A stretch of DNA of 64,000 nucleotides from Lasiosphaeris hirsuta. Taxonomy: Eukaryota; Ascomycota; Sordariomycetes; Sordariales; Lasiosphaeriaceae. Location: contig JAUKUA010000006.1 of the NCBI GenBank assembly GCA_030549175.1, forward strand, positions 2,418,001-2,482,000, read 5' to 3'. Position 1 is the stretch's first letter. Every line of letters starts with the position of its first letter. Positions 45,567 through 54,569 of this stretch are shown in pieces. The notes beneath the pieces are model-generated. The model had not been told where the DNA came from and did not search any database. It saw only the letters and a program-made list of their open reading frames with translations. Position numbers and translations under genes: made by a program.

Positions 45567-48500
45567 TTAAACACCGACGTAAATGTACGGGGCCCAAGCG
45601 ATCGGATTGGGCTTAGCCGCTTGGCTCCCCTCTACCTGTTTCCTGAGCTTGAGCACAGCGAAGTGAAGGGCCTGCGCCGTCCGGCCAACATCGAGCTGGT
45701 CCGGGTCGAGGATTCCCTGGTAAACGTCGCGGGCAACGACCGGGGCATATTCATCCAACACTTTCCATAGCGTGCCGATGACGGCGGGAAATCCGGCCAG
45801 CTGGCACGCTCCTGTCATGTGCATGGCTTCGTCAAGAAGCAGCACATTCTTGGTGGTTCCAGCGTGGCATGCAGAGAGATAGGCTAGCTTCGCCTCCTGG
45901 TGGATGAGGTTCGCCGCGGCCATGTCATGAACCGAGAAGGGATCATGCTCCCAGTCGCAGAGTAGAATTCGGCTTCTTGATGGATCCGCGTGCATCTCGC
46001 CGTGGCAAGCAAAGTGAACGGCGGAGCAGCGCTGGATCGACTCCAGCACTTGCTTCTTCGTCGGCTGTGCCAGAATCGTCGTGGCAAAGGGAAGTAACTT
46101 GGCAATGCTTTGGGTCTCGGCTTCGGCGTGTGGAAGGTCGGTTCGCTCAGGGGTCGTCTTCATGCTCACCAAGCATACTTTTGTGCCGCCGCCGCTAAGT
46201 CTCTCTGTTCCGTGAGCCGAGAACCTCTCTCGCGCGAGATGAAGCGATCTGACCGTCGTGGCGTAGCTGGAGATGACGTGGTCCAACACGGCTACACCCT
46301 CTTTGCTTCGCGCAGCGTGGATTGGGAACAGGCTGAGCAGTCCCACAGGAATCCACCATATCCTAGGCCACTGGTTCCCCGGCTTCCCCACTGGAGTGAA
46401 GTGTAAGGCCCGTAGGACTTCGTCTACGACATCATCCCACAACCACCTAAGCATCCTGTTCAGCGCAGCATTGTTAAGCCGTCGCTTGACGTGGTTGTCA
46501 TTGTCTCTGATATCGCTGAGCTTTTGTGCCTTATCCACAACGGTATCGTACTTCAGCCGTTCGAGGGGCAGGGCATGGACTTTCTCGGTGGTGATGACGA
46601 ACGCAGCGCTCCCGTAACGTGAGACGTTGAGGTAGACGAGCGGGCCTTCTGCTGCCAAACGCGTGAGATCGCCGTGAAGAGGGCCGAGGAGGAACTGCTC
46701 GAAGCCTGGCTGTTGCCGAATCTCGGCCACAATACAATCCATTTCCTGCGCAAGGCTGTATCTCCTGGCGGCCTGGGACTGGAGGAACGAGCGGATATCG
46801 GGCAGAAGGACGTCCTCCTCAGATCTACCGAGACGTTCTTGGACGTCCTTGAACCTCCGGGCGAGATCTGGGTGGGACCCTCCCAAGTCGGCCGCCGTGG
46901 AGCGTTCGCTGATGTAGAGACCAGCGATGACTCCACGGCCGAGTTCCAAAAGCCGGACGGCCTCGTCGGCCCTCTTCTTAGTGCGCATCTCGAGCGCTGC
47001 GGCGTTGGCTGCCAGTTCGGGGATCTGAGAAAGAACAAACTGCTGGTCACTCCGCAGGAGGCTCCGAGAGATGAGTCTTGGCAAGAGATGGACAGCTTGA
47101 GCAAGCATCCGGCTCCCTGTCTCGACGTCTTCAGGGTATAGGAGTTCGGCTGCTGAAATTGCCGCAGCGACTCTGCGGCCGATGGGAAACCGTGCAGAGT
47201 CAAGCACCTGTCGGTAGATGTCTACCGCAGTTTGTCTGTCAGAAGGTAGCACCGTGCTTTGTTTTATCCGCATTTCCAGACACGACGCGTATGCCAGTAA
47301 TATCTCCGGTCTGGACTGGTTCTCATCGCCAACCGATAGCTGTGCTGCTTCCTCCACGTATCCGACAGCTTCTTCTAGGCTGCTTTTGGCCCCGGAGGAA
47401 GTCTCGACGCTCGAGGAATCCTGAGACTTGGCTACTTCAAGTAGCACTCGGCTTGCGTTTGCAAGATATCGCGCCCGCTCTTGGCTTGTTGGCGAGCACA
47501 GCTCTAGCGTCTTCCTTGAGTGCTTTACCGCCTCGTCCAAGTCTTGCCTGCGGCGGTGGCTTTGGAACCGCATCAACAGGGCGGAAGAGAGATTCTCCAG
47601 AATATTGATGTAGCGCCAGTGGCGGTCGGCCGTGAGTTGCAGGGCTTTTGCGTGAGACTCAACCGCAATGTCAATATCGGCATTCCATCCGGCTCTCGAG
47701 AACCGCTGCGCGACAATCTGGCCGAGATTGGTTAGGCAGACAGCCTTGTCTGGGAAATCGCCGGAAAATGCGCTGGTGGCCTTCATCGCACACTGAATCG
47801 CTGCGTTCAGGTCGTCCGTCGTCCCTACCAGCAAGCTCCGAAGGCCGAGGGCGGTGGCTAGATTGTTCAAGCACGCGCCCCTTTTCGGATGCTTCTCGGG
47901 GAGAACCCTTCCCGCCTGCTCGAGAAGATGTATGGCGGAATTGAAGTCGTCAGCTGAGCTAGTATGACTCGCGCGCTGTGTGAGCGCCCTTCCGAGGGTC
48001 ATGAGATGCAGCGCGTATTGTGGGTGCGTCTCGGGGATATGCTCCTTGGATCTTTCGGCAGCGTCAATGGAACCGTTCAAGTCGTTCAGCTCACCGATCC
48101 ATTCAAATCTGGTGGCTAGCCCCTCGGCTAGATCTCGAAGGTGGAAGGCCTGGGTGGCCCCACTGCAGAGGCTCGACGCTCTAACGGCCTCCTCGAGAGA
48201 TTCGATCATGAGATCCAAGTCATCTGCTGATCCGGTCTGTTCGAAAACAGTATTGCGAACTAGGGCGCGGCAGTTCAACACCAATGGTCTTTCCGGATGC
48301 CCGGAAGGAACGGATAAGACCATTTGATGGACCATGGTGGCCAACTCCGTCAGGTCGATCTCAGTTGGCAATCCCAGTTGTAACTGCTCCATAGACGCTC
48401 GGCAAGAATTATTGCGAGCCATGAGAAGAACCCGAGGATTGCCCGTGGCCAGGCTCACGGCCTTTTTGGACATGGCAGCCGCCTCGTTGATGTCCGCCAC

Positions 48501-50417
48501 CGTGCCAGAGCGATAAAAGCTGGCGATCATGCAGTAGCTGCGGTTGTTACAGCAAAGTGGATACACCGTGGGTTTGTCGCGCGATGCTTTTTCTGCGGAC
48601 TTGCTATACCGCATCGAGTCCTCGAGATCGTCGACGGACCCAAGTAGCTCGTAGCGACGGACCAAAGCCAAGGCAAAATTAGTGAGCATCAATGGATACT
48701 CGTCGGGAAAGGCCTCATCCAGTCCCACAACAGCCACCGCTTCCCTGCCGAGTCGAACGGCAGCTTCTATGTCCCCGGCTTCACCCAGTGCATCGTAGCG
48801 TCTCCTGTAGGACTCTGCCAAACCAGCCAGGCTCACCGGTCTCGATTGGTCCGTGGCCAACAAGTTGACCGCTTCTTGCTGAACCGTGATAGCCGCGTTT
48901 AGGGTTGCTAACGAGCCATCTTCATCAAATTGATTCGTGAGGCACGCCCCGAGGTTGCTTAGAGTGATTGCGCGTTCTTGCACGTTGTTACCGTCTTGCT
49001 GCGGGCTTCCGCCACAGTCCAGGTGGTCAAGCAGTTTCTTGTTCACCTCGACAGCTCCGTGTAGAGAGTCTTGGTTCCCCGTCAACTCAAATTGCACTCG
49101 CAGGGCGCAACCCAGCAGATTCATCACCTCTTTGAAAAGCGGCTCGTTGCTCGGAACAGCCAGCTCAGCCGCCCGCAACGCGCCGATTGCCTTGTCGAGA
49201 TCCTCTGGCTGTCCGAGTTGTTCATAGCGGGAAAAGCGTGCCTTACCCAGGCTAGATAAGAGGATTTCTGAGCCGCCGCCCTCGGAGGCAAACCCCAGCG
49301 CGCGGTCATATGCCTGGATACTGCTGTCCAACGCGCCAATCATTTTTGTTGTCTCGAACAACAAGCGGAAGGCATCTCCTAGCCGGTTTAGGTACACGGC
49401 TTTGGTTGTGTCATCGGCGGCGGCCAACTGAGCAATCTTCTCAGTCGTTACTTCCAGTTTCTGAACTTCTTCCTCCGAAGCTGCAATCTCGAACCTCTCG
49501 CCCAACGCGTCGGCCAAGTCCAATAAGAACAGCAAACGGTCAGGGCCCTTGACTGAGACGCGATCCACTGCTTCCTCGAACGCTGTGACAGCCGCGTTGA
49601 GAGTGGCTAATAAGGGCGCAATGCGCCGAAACTTCCAGAAAAGCGCATACCCGTGATTGTTTGAGTAGAGGGCTCGATTCGTGTTGCAGTTGGCGCTCAG
49701 CTGCCTAACATGTTCGAACAGACACACCATAGCATCGGCATCTTCGGCGTCCTCGGCGCAGTTCTCCCCACCCCAAGAGAGCTCCATGTCCCTCTGCTTA
49801 AGCCGAGTCTTCAGCGCAATGCCCAAATCTGCCGTGATGATCATTTTGTCAATGGCGCCGTCCGTCTCGCGTACCAGGCCAAGGATTTGACGATGGACTT
49901 TTATAGCGGCGCTGATATCTTTAATGGAGTAGGTTTTTTCGTACTTGGATCCCAGCGCGAACGCCAAATCCCGAAGGCGACGGATGTTGTCCCACCGGTC
50001 TTCTGGGGCAGTGGTTTCCACAGCATGTTCAAGAAGATGTATCGCTCCGTCCAGTTTTTGTGATAGCGAGAGAGGGGAAAAGCGTTTTATGAGGGCTCCA
50101 ACCTTGGCATCAAAACCTGAGGCTGCGCTAGGCAGAGTCACGTCACAGACGTCGGCATTCTCAGCCCCACTTGAACCCTCAGAGGCAGCGGGATGAACTT
50201 GATCGGACTCCTGAAGGTACAGCCACAGCAGGTGGTTTCCGGCTCCGTGTAGAGTTTCGGCTTGGCAAACATTTTCGAGCGAGGCATCTTGAGTTTCAGC
50301 TGTGATGATGGTGAGGTCATCGCCGACTCTCTGGGAACTGTCGGGCGGTGCATAATGATCCGAAGCCCCCGCTATGTTGGTGGAAGGACCCGGTGGGTCC
50401 GCCGGATGTAGAGACAT
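45567..50417 (-). CDS. TPR-repeat protein with C-terminal CHAT (caspase-like) protease domain
   Basis: Single uninterrupted ORF of 1616 residues. From about residue 130 to 1150 it is a solenoid of degenerate TPR-like helical repeats of about 50 residues (for example YLNRLGDAF, LSNLGACLTNQFDEDGSLAT, CLNNLATALGLRS). The C-terminal part is a CHAT domain: VHFACHGEMH gives the catalytic His (about 1472) and YLSACHAG gives the catalytic Cys (about 1517), followed by GFPAVIGTLWKV. Both dyad residues are present, so it is probably an active cysteine protease. In bacteria TPR-CHAT proteins cleave gasdermins or other targets after sensing infection. In fungi, protease genes including CHAT ones lie beside gasdermin genes. 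Here it is divergent from a gasdermin-like gene 295 bp away. The TPR part probably senses or scaffolds. Inference: activator of the neighbour. Confidence 0.92.
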   Translation of the reverse strand: MSLHPADPPGPSTNIAGASDHYAPPDSSQRVGDDLTIITAETQDASLENVCQAETLHGAGNHLLWLYLQESDQVHPAASEGSSGAENADVCDVTLPSAASGFDAKVGALIKRFSPLSLSQKLDGAIHLLEHAVETTAPEDRWDNIRRLRDLAFALGSKYEKTYSIKDISAAIKVHRQILGLVRETDGAIDKMIITADLGIALKTRLKQRDMELSWGGENCAEDAEDADAMVCLFEHVRQLSANCNTNRALYSNNHGYALFWKFRRIAPLLATLNAAVTAFEEAVDRVSVKGPDRLLFLLDLADALGERFEIAASEEEVQKLEVTTEKIAQLAAADDTTKAVYLNRLGDAFRLLFETTKMIGALDSSIQAYDRALGFASEGGGSEILLSSLGKARFSRYEQLGQPEDLDKAIGALRAAELAVPSNEPLFKEVMNLLGCALRVQFELTGNQDSLHGAVEVNKKLLDHLDCGGSPQQDGNNVQERAITLSNLGACLTNQFDEDGSLATLNAAITVQQEAVNLLATDQSRPVSLAGLAESYRRRYDALGEAGDIEAAVRLGREAVAVVGLDEAFPDEYPLMLTNFALALVRRYELLGSVDDLEDSMRYSKSAEKASRDKPTVYPLCCNNRSYCMIASFYRSGTVADINEAAAMSKKAVSLATGNPRVLLMARNNSCRASMEQLQLGLPTEIDLTELATMVHQMVLSVPSGHPERPLVLNCRALVRNTVFEQTGSADDLDLMIESLEEAVRASSLCSGATQAFHLRDLAEGLATRFEWIGELNDLNGSIDAAERSKEHIPETHPQYALHLMTLGRALTQRASHTSSADDFNSAIHLLEQAGRVLPEKHPKRGACLNNLATALGLRSLLVGTTDDLNAAIQCAMKATSAFSGDFPDKAVCLTNLGQIVAQRFSRAGWNADIDIAVESHAKALQLTADRHWRYINILENLSSALLMRFQSHRRRQDLDEAVKHSRKTLELCSPTSQERARYLANASRVLLEVAKSQDSSSVETSSGAKSSLEEAVGYVEEAAQLSVGDENQSRPEILLAYASCLEMRIKQSTVLPSDRQTAVDIYRQVLDSARFPIGRRVAAAISAAELLYPEDVETGSRMLAQAVHLLPRLISRSLLRSDQQFVLSQIPELAANAAALEMRTKKRADEAVRLLELGRGVIAGLYISERSTAADLGGSHPDLARRFKDVQERLGRSEEDVLLPDIRSFLQSQAARRYSLAQEMDCIVAEIRQQPGFEQFLLGPLHGDLTRLAAEGPLVYLNVSRYGSAAFVITTEKVHALPLERLKYDTVVDKAQKLSDIRDNDNHVKRRLNNAALNRMLRWLWDDVVDEVLRALHFTPVGKPGNQWPRIWWIPVGLLSLFPIHAARSKEGVAVLDHVISSYATTVRSLHLARERFSAHGTERLSGGGTKVCLVSMKTTPERTDLPHAEAETQSIAKLLPFATTILAQPTKKQVLESIQRCSAVHFACHGEMHADPSRSRILLCDWEHDPFSVHDMAAANLIHQEAKLAYLSACHAGTTKNVLLLDEAMHMTGACQLAGFPAVIGTLWKVLDEYAPVVARDVYQGILDPDQLDVGRTAQALHFAVLKLRKQVEGSQAAKPNPIAWAPYIYVGV

Positions 50418-50712
50418 TCTTCTTTCAGGGGTTTCGGGGATTTCGGAGATGATATACTGCTGAGAGCAGGATGGACGGGATCTTGAGCCACGAACTCAAA
50501 CAGGATTTGCATATCGATGCGGTAGAAGATTGGGCCTTCGTAAGGTAGGGGGTTGATCTTATCGCATATCCAGGTAGGGCCGTGATGGGCGAATCATACA
50601 GATAACAGTGTGCGGGGTAATTCGTATTCTTCATCATCTCTGCGACGACCTGTCTCGAGCGTTTGTGACTTCCTCTATTCTATTCTTCGCAGCAGATTCA
50701 TGCACGAACAAG
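50418..50712. promoter_or_regulatory. shared divergent promoter of the CHAT and gasdermin-like genes
   Basis: 295 bp between two start codons pointing apart. All 5' signals of both genes must lie here unless they overlap the coding parts, which suggests co-regulation. No TATA box is evident. Confidence 0.6.
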
Positions 50713-51528
50713 ATGACCCCCGACGCTTTGGATGTTTTCTTCGGCGGATTTCTGACCCTCGAAAGTTGCACTCTCGGGCGTCTCGTTACCGATGTCCGCA
50801 ACCCAGGCGACGACTTCAGGCCCGTGACTGACAAGGCCAAGCCGAAGCACAAGGTGGAAATCCGCCCCTTCGAATCACTGCACGATGCAAAATCCGTCAG
50901 CGCCAGCGTAGGGCTCCGCGCAAAGCTGTCCAAGCTCTTCACGGGGGACGTCGCCTTTGAGGGGAGCAGCTCGGACGAGCTACAAACCCAAGAACTGGTC
51001 CGGTATCACCTTCTTCAGCAGCAAGACTACTTTGAAGCCCTGTGCGCTGGCGAGGACATTCGAAAATGGATCGAGACTACCACGTTACAGTGGCCACTAT
51101 TCCTAGTCGTGGGACTGATCACCGTCAAGGATGCCGAGGCGCAGGCAGAACGACACCGGGCTGGACAGGTGGCTGTCGCGGCTGAGGCGCCCGCGACCGA
51201 GGCACTAGGGATACCAGACCCTGGGGGGGTCGCCAACGCCGGCATGAGCGTGCAAGTGGACGGGTCGTCGGGGCGGAGCATCTCCTTCACTGCCCCGGGC
51301 GAGCGCGTCATCGGCGTGCGTTACCGCAAGCTTAAATTTGAGATGTTCAGCAAGAAGAGCGTCGACACAGCCTCACTGAAAAAGTCGAGCATATGGGAGA
51401 TGTTTTCGGTGGGCGACCGGGCGGGCGAGGACAATATAATCGAGGCCGGCTTGGAGGATCACCTGGTGGAAGAGAATCTCGAGTGCAGCGAGACGGATAG
51501 CATGCTCGTCCTTGAAGCAGATGACTAA
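50713..51528 (+). CDS. gasdermin-like pore-forming cell-death protein (fungal RCD-1/HET-Q1 type)
   Basis: Single-exon gene of 271 residues from the ATG at 50713, a size typical of fungal gasdermins. The secondary-structure order fits the gasdermin pore-forming domain: a short amphipathic N-terminal helix (residues 3-15), LGRLVTDV (21-28), a beta-hairpin region (about 60-100), helices up to IRKWIE (116-121), the strand WPLFLVVGLITV (127-138), a variable loop (140-185), then ISFTAPGERVIGVRYRKLKF (190-209). The last about 44 residues (from 228) are strongly acidic. In HET-Q1 a short C-terminal segment is removed by a neighbouring protease to free the pore-forming part. The divergent TPR-CHAT gene fits that logic. 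Expected role: membrane permeabilisation and cell death after cleavage. The assignment rests on pattern and context, not on a search. Confidence 0.6.
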   Translation: MTPDALDVFFGGFLTLESCTLGRLVTDVRNPGDDFRPVTDKAKPKHKVEIRPFESLHDAKSVSASVGLRAKLSKLFTGDVAFEGSSSDELQTQELVRYHLLQQQDYFEALCAGEDIRKWIETTTLQWPLFLVVGLITVKDAEAQAERHRAGQVAVAAEAPATEALGIPDPGGVANAGMSVQVDGSSGRSISFTAPGERVIGVRYRKLKFEMFSKKSVDTASLKKSSIWEMFSVGDRAGEDNIIEAGLEDHLVEENLECSETDSMLVLEADD

Positions 51529-51836
51529 AATTTCATACGTGTTGTAGCAGAGCAATTATTCCTCATACAGTTAGCTTTATTAAAGAAAATATTACCAAGC
51601 TTGAAATTGGCTTATTATCACATACATCACGTTTCTATTACACTATTGTTATGTGTGGGCTTAGATAATAAGCACATACACATGGTATGTAAACACGTTT
51701 TAGTAATTTAGCATACAAGTTAGGGAAGGGAAAACATTATTATATCATGTTTGAATATGAAGATAAGCGTATAATTTTAGTTAGAAGAGAACTATAGCTG
51801 GGTTTTAACCAGACCAGACTCCCTTTCAGGCAGCAT
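51529..51836. other. AT-rich intergenic between convergent genes
   Basis: Markedly AT-rich compared with the flanks (for example ATTATTATATCATG near 51737). Probably the 3' ends of both genes; it could also be a trace of RIP, but it is too short to judge. Confidence 0.4.
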
Positions 51837-53138
51837 TTAAACCTCTGGCCTATAAATCCACCTCTCAGGATTAAAGATAATCTCAAAGTCACTTGCCTGA
51901 TAGATCCCAACTGCACAGCTTAGGTCATGATACCCTTCAAGCCCTGTGACTGGCAGATGGTCCTGCACGTCCGTTTCCTCGTGCAAGTTCCACCCACCTA
52001 CCAACCTACCCCCATGTGTGAAATACACTTCAGTCTCAATCCGCTCTGACCCCCCCCTGAAAACCATGCCAATCCCGTACGTCTCCCCACGCCGGAACGG
52101 CTCAGTGAAGCTCTTACCGCACTGATCATTCACATACCGATGCCCATCATCCCCATGCACTGCCAAACTGCCCCGGTTCCACCCTGGCAAGCGAAAGCTC
52201 GGATAAGGCAACGCCGCAAATCCGAGCGCCAGGCACACATCCCCCGCCCCTTGTAGCCCCACGGCCACCTCGTAGTACACCGTTTTTGCCTGGCCCGTTG
52301 CCAGCGGGTTGTGCTCCCGCACCACATACAGCGGGGGGTACCCGATCACACAGTTATCCACCGCCGCTACGTCCGTCCGACCCGCCCACACACCCGGCGC
52401 CCGCCATGCTAGCGTCCCGCGAAGGCCTGCCGCCGGCGTCATCAGCCGGATGTCGTGGGCACGTAGCGCCGCCAGCGAGGGGGCGTCAAGGGCCAGCGAT
52501 GCCGCCAACGGGAAATCGGCACACCAGCTCTCACCGGCTTCGACTTCGGCTTTGAGCGCGTTGATGGCAGGGGACCGTGTAAGGCCTGAGAAGAGGGCCG
52601 GTGGCGGCGGGAAGAGCGAGGTGGCGGGCACGGCGGCTTCCCAGTTGTGGACGGCTTTGGAAGGGGGTAGGCCCGACGGGGAGGCGTTGTATGAGGCCCG
52701 AGGGGGTAGGCCCGAATGCGCGGTGTGGTCGGCCCCGGTGGCGGTGGGAGCTATTGAGGGAGAAGGGTCCAGAGGGGTTGTGTAGTTAGTTGATGGGAGC
52801 TCAACGGATGGGCTGGATTGAATGACAGCTTGGGGCTCGGCTAGGGGCGGCACCGCGGGCTGGACTGGAGCTGAAGTTGGTGCCGGAGCCAATAATGGCT
52901 GGGGGCCCGGGTATCGAGGGGTTAGGGGTAAGACATAAGGGGATACCGGCGACACCGACGAAGGCTGTGTTGGCGGGCAATCGCTTTGTTGCTGCTGCTG
53001 CTGCTGCTGCTGAGGGACGCTTGCCTTTGGCGGGTCGGCATTGGCCGGTTTCTGGGTAAAGTAGCCTGGTTGGGGACGTGGCGCCTCGTCATCGCCGCAG
53101 AGTGGGTTTTGTGCCCTTTCTTTTCTGCCGAAACACAT
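51837..53138 (-). CDS. SPRY-domain protein with polyglutamine tract
   Basis: Single-exon gene of 433 residues starting MCFGRKERAQNPLCGDDEAP. A pure Gln run at about residues 43-51 is encoded by a CAG repeat. A Pro/Ser-rich disordered region follows to about residue 190. The C-terminal half is a SPRY domain: KTVYYEVAVGLQGAGDVCLA, LGFAALPYPSFRLPGWNRGS, YVNDQCGKSFTEPFRRGETY, GIGMVF, then EVYFTHGGRLVGGW. The xGFxxxPYPxFRxPGW pattern is that of fungal SPRY proteins of the Ssh4/RanBPM group. Ssh4 is a membrane adaptor for Rsp5, but this protein has no transmembrane segment; the N-terminal Met-Cys could be lipidated. SPRY is a protein-interaction domain. The partner is unknown. It is convergent with the gasdermin-like gene. 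Confidence 0.85.
   Translation of the reverse strand: MCFGRKERAQNPLCGDDEAPRPQPGYFTQKPANADPPKASVPQQQQQQQQQSDCPPTQPSSVSPVSPYVLPLTPRYPGPQPLLAPAPTSAPVQPAVPPLAEPQAVIQSSPSVELPSTNYTTPLDPSPSIAPTATGADHTAHSGLPPRASYNASPSGLPPSKAVHNWEAAVPATSLFPPPPALFSGLTRSPAINALKAEVEAGESWCADFPLAASLALDAPSLAALRAHDIRLMTPAAGLRGTLAWRAPGVWAGRTDVAAVDNCVIGYPPLYVVREHNPLATGQAKTVYYEVAVGLQGAGDVCLALGFAALPYPSFRLPGWNRGSLAVHGDDGHRYVNDQCGKSFTEPFRRGETYGIGMVFRGGSERIETEVYFTHGGRLVGGWNLHEETDVQDHLPVTGLEGYHDLSCAVGIYQASDFEIIFNPERWIYRPEV
52987..53013. repeat. CAG/CTG trinucleotide repeat
   Basis: A run of CTG (plus strand) encodes the glutamine tract of the SPRY protein. It is likely length-polymorphic between strains. Confidence 0.7.
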
Positions 53139-53552
53139 GTTGGCGATACCAGTAGGTTTCTGGTTTCCAGATTATGGGGTGGGGAACAGGGCACTGGGCC
53201 TGGATTGATCTGGCACTTCAAAGAGTGTGGATTTGGCGTTTTCAGGGCCAGGCCTACGTCATTCAATTACGCGGTAATTGCGTGGCACTCAAGGACCGTT
53301 TTTTCCTGGCCAGGGCACTGCGTTGGTGATCCTGTTGTTGTGGTGTTCAAAGTGTCAATTGATGCATTGTATTGGTGCGATTTTGGGTGGGTTTTTGACA
53401 GTTGGCAATGCGTGTGTGGAGGGGCTTAAACTTATTACCGGCAGAATGACCTGAAAATGTGGGTCAGTACTGACCCCCTAGCAATTTAATGCCCTAGCAA
53501 TTGCCAAATTCTATAGTTTCCTAAGGGTTTATATTTAAATTTATTACTTAAG
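53139..53552. other. intergenic, promoter of the SPRY gene
   Basis: No coding signal. The last about 80 bp are AT-rich and lead into a possible acceptor (TTAAG at 53548-53552) of the following relic. Confidence 0.35.
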
Positions 53553-54317
53553 ACTTGATGAACGCTTTGTCCGAATCTTCCTCGAGAACACGGACTACAG
53601 CAAGGCAATTGCGGATCGTGAGTAAAGACTACATTCGTGGGGCCTATATTTGACAACTATTGTTGACGAACTCTAGCAAATCTCGTCTACCTCGCCGGCA
53701 AAGGTATCAGCTTGACAAACTACTTTGCCATCACGCACCCTTCCCAGATATGTTTCATCCGTCTGAGTCGGAAATTGAATCGATCACTGATTCTCTTCCT
53801 AGCCGAACTACGTTGCCGCAGTTGGCGCCAATACCTACGGCATCACGGGTGATGACTTCGTTCGCATCGCTTCCAGTGTTTGAGCCGGTTGGTATCAGCT
53901 GGGGCATTTACCAGGAGCACAGCCCCTACTCTGGGTTCCAAGGCAGCTATGCCAACCAGCAAAGCGGGAACTCTGACTATGTCCGGAAGCACAACTGAGA
54001 ACTCAGCAGAAATTTGAACACGCGATGATGGAACTCAGGACTGACACTTCCCCTAGCCCGCTCATCGTCTACGACTCCATCTCCTCCAACCTCAACAGAC
54101 TCGCCAAGTGCAAGAACTTCACCATGTTCGACAAGGATCTCGCCGCGAACAAGCTTCCTCACCCCCAACATGAGTGAGTGTCCCTTTCCCGCTTTGCTTG
54201 CATCATATTCGGAATCAGCTAGTAACCATGCTATACAGCCTGACCAAGACTGTCGAGTTGAACTGGGGCCTGGGAAACCTCGCCACCAATGACGCCAGCG
54301 CCAGTGCAATTTTCTAG
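53553..54317 (+). pseudogene. acid phosphatase (phosphoesterase family) relic
   Basis: Pieces read ERFVRIFLENTDYSKAIAD, PNLVYLAGKGISLTNYFAIT-HPSQ, PNYVAAVGANTYGITGDDF, GISWGIYQEHSPYSGFQGSY, PLIVYDSISSNLNRLAKCKN, and a C-terminal LNWGLGNLATNDASAS. This is the order of fungal PHOA-type acid phosphatases (phosphoesterase family, PF04185). The signal peptide is missing. Intron 53618-53676 is normal. The next intron (53748-53802) has AT in place of its GT donor. The frame stops at 53881 and a short piece is lost before GISWG. The donor after VRKHN reads CTGAGA. The whole segment with the later metal-ligand region (ITPNM and downstream) is deleted before the last exon. It cannot encode a working enzyme. 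Confidence 0.85.
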
Positions 54318-54569
54318 TATTCATAACCTTTACTATCAGTTGGCAATCGAAGGTTTTCTTTTGAGTTGGTAGGTAGGGACTTGAGCACCCGATTCGCTAT
54401 CTGCAAACTTCTATCGCCTCATTGGTATTTCGACCTCATTAGCCGAGAACCAAATTCAGTATATCTTCAACATCCAAAATCTTATGTCTTCCTTTGAGCA
54501 TCGTTTCGCCCAAAATGGCCCACTAGTCTTTTATGCAGAAGCATACCTACAACCTCATCTAAGCTCGCC

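Noticed and set aside
46553..47203. 216-codon frame overlapping the TPR-CHAT gene
   Set aside because: Alternate frame within a clear single-exon gene that has both CHAT catalytic residues.
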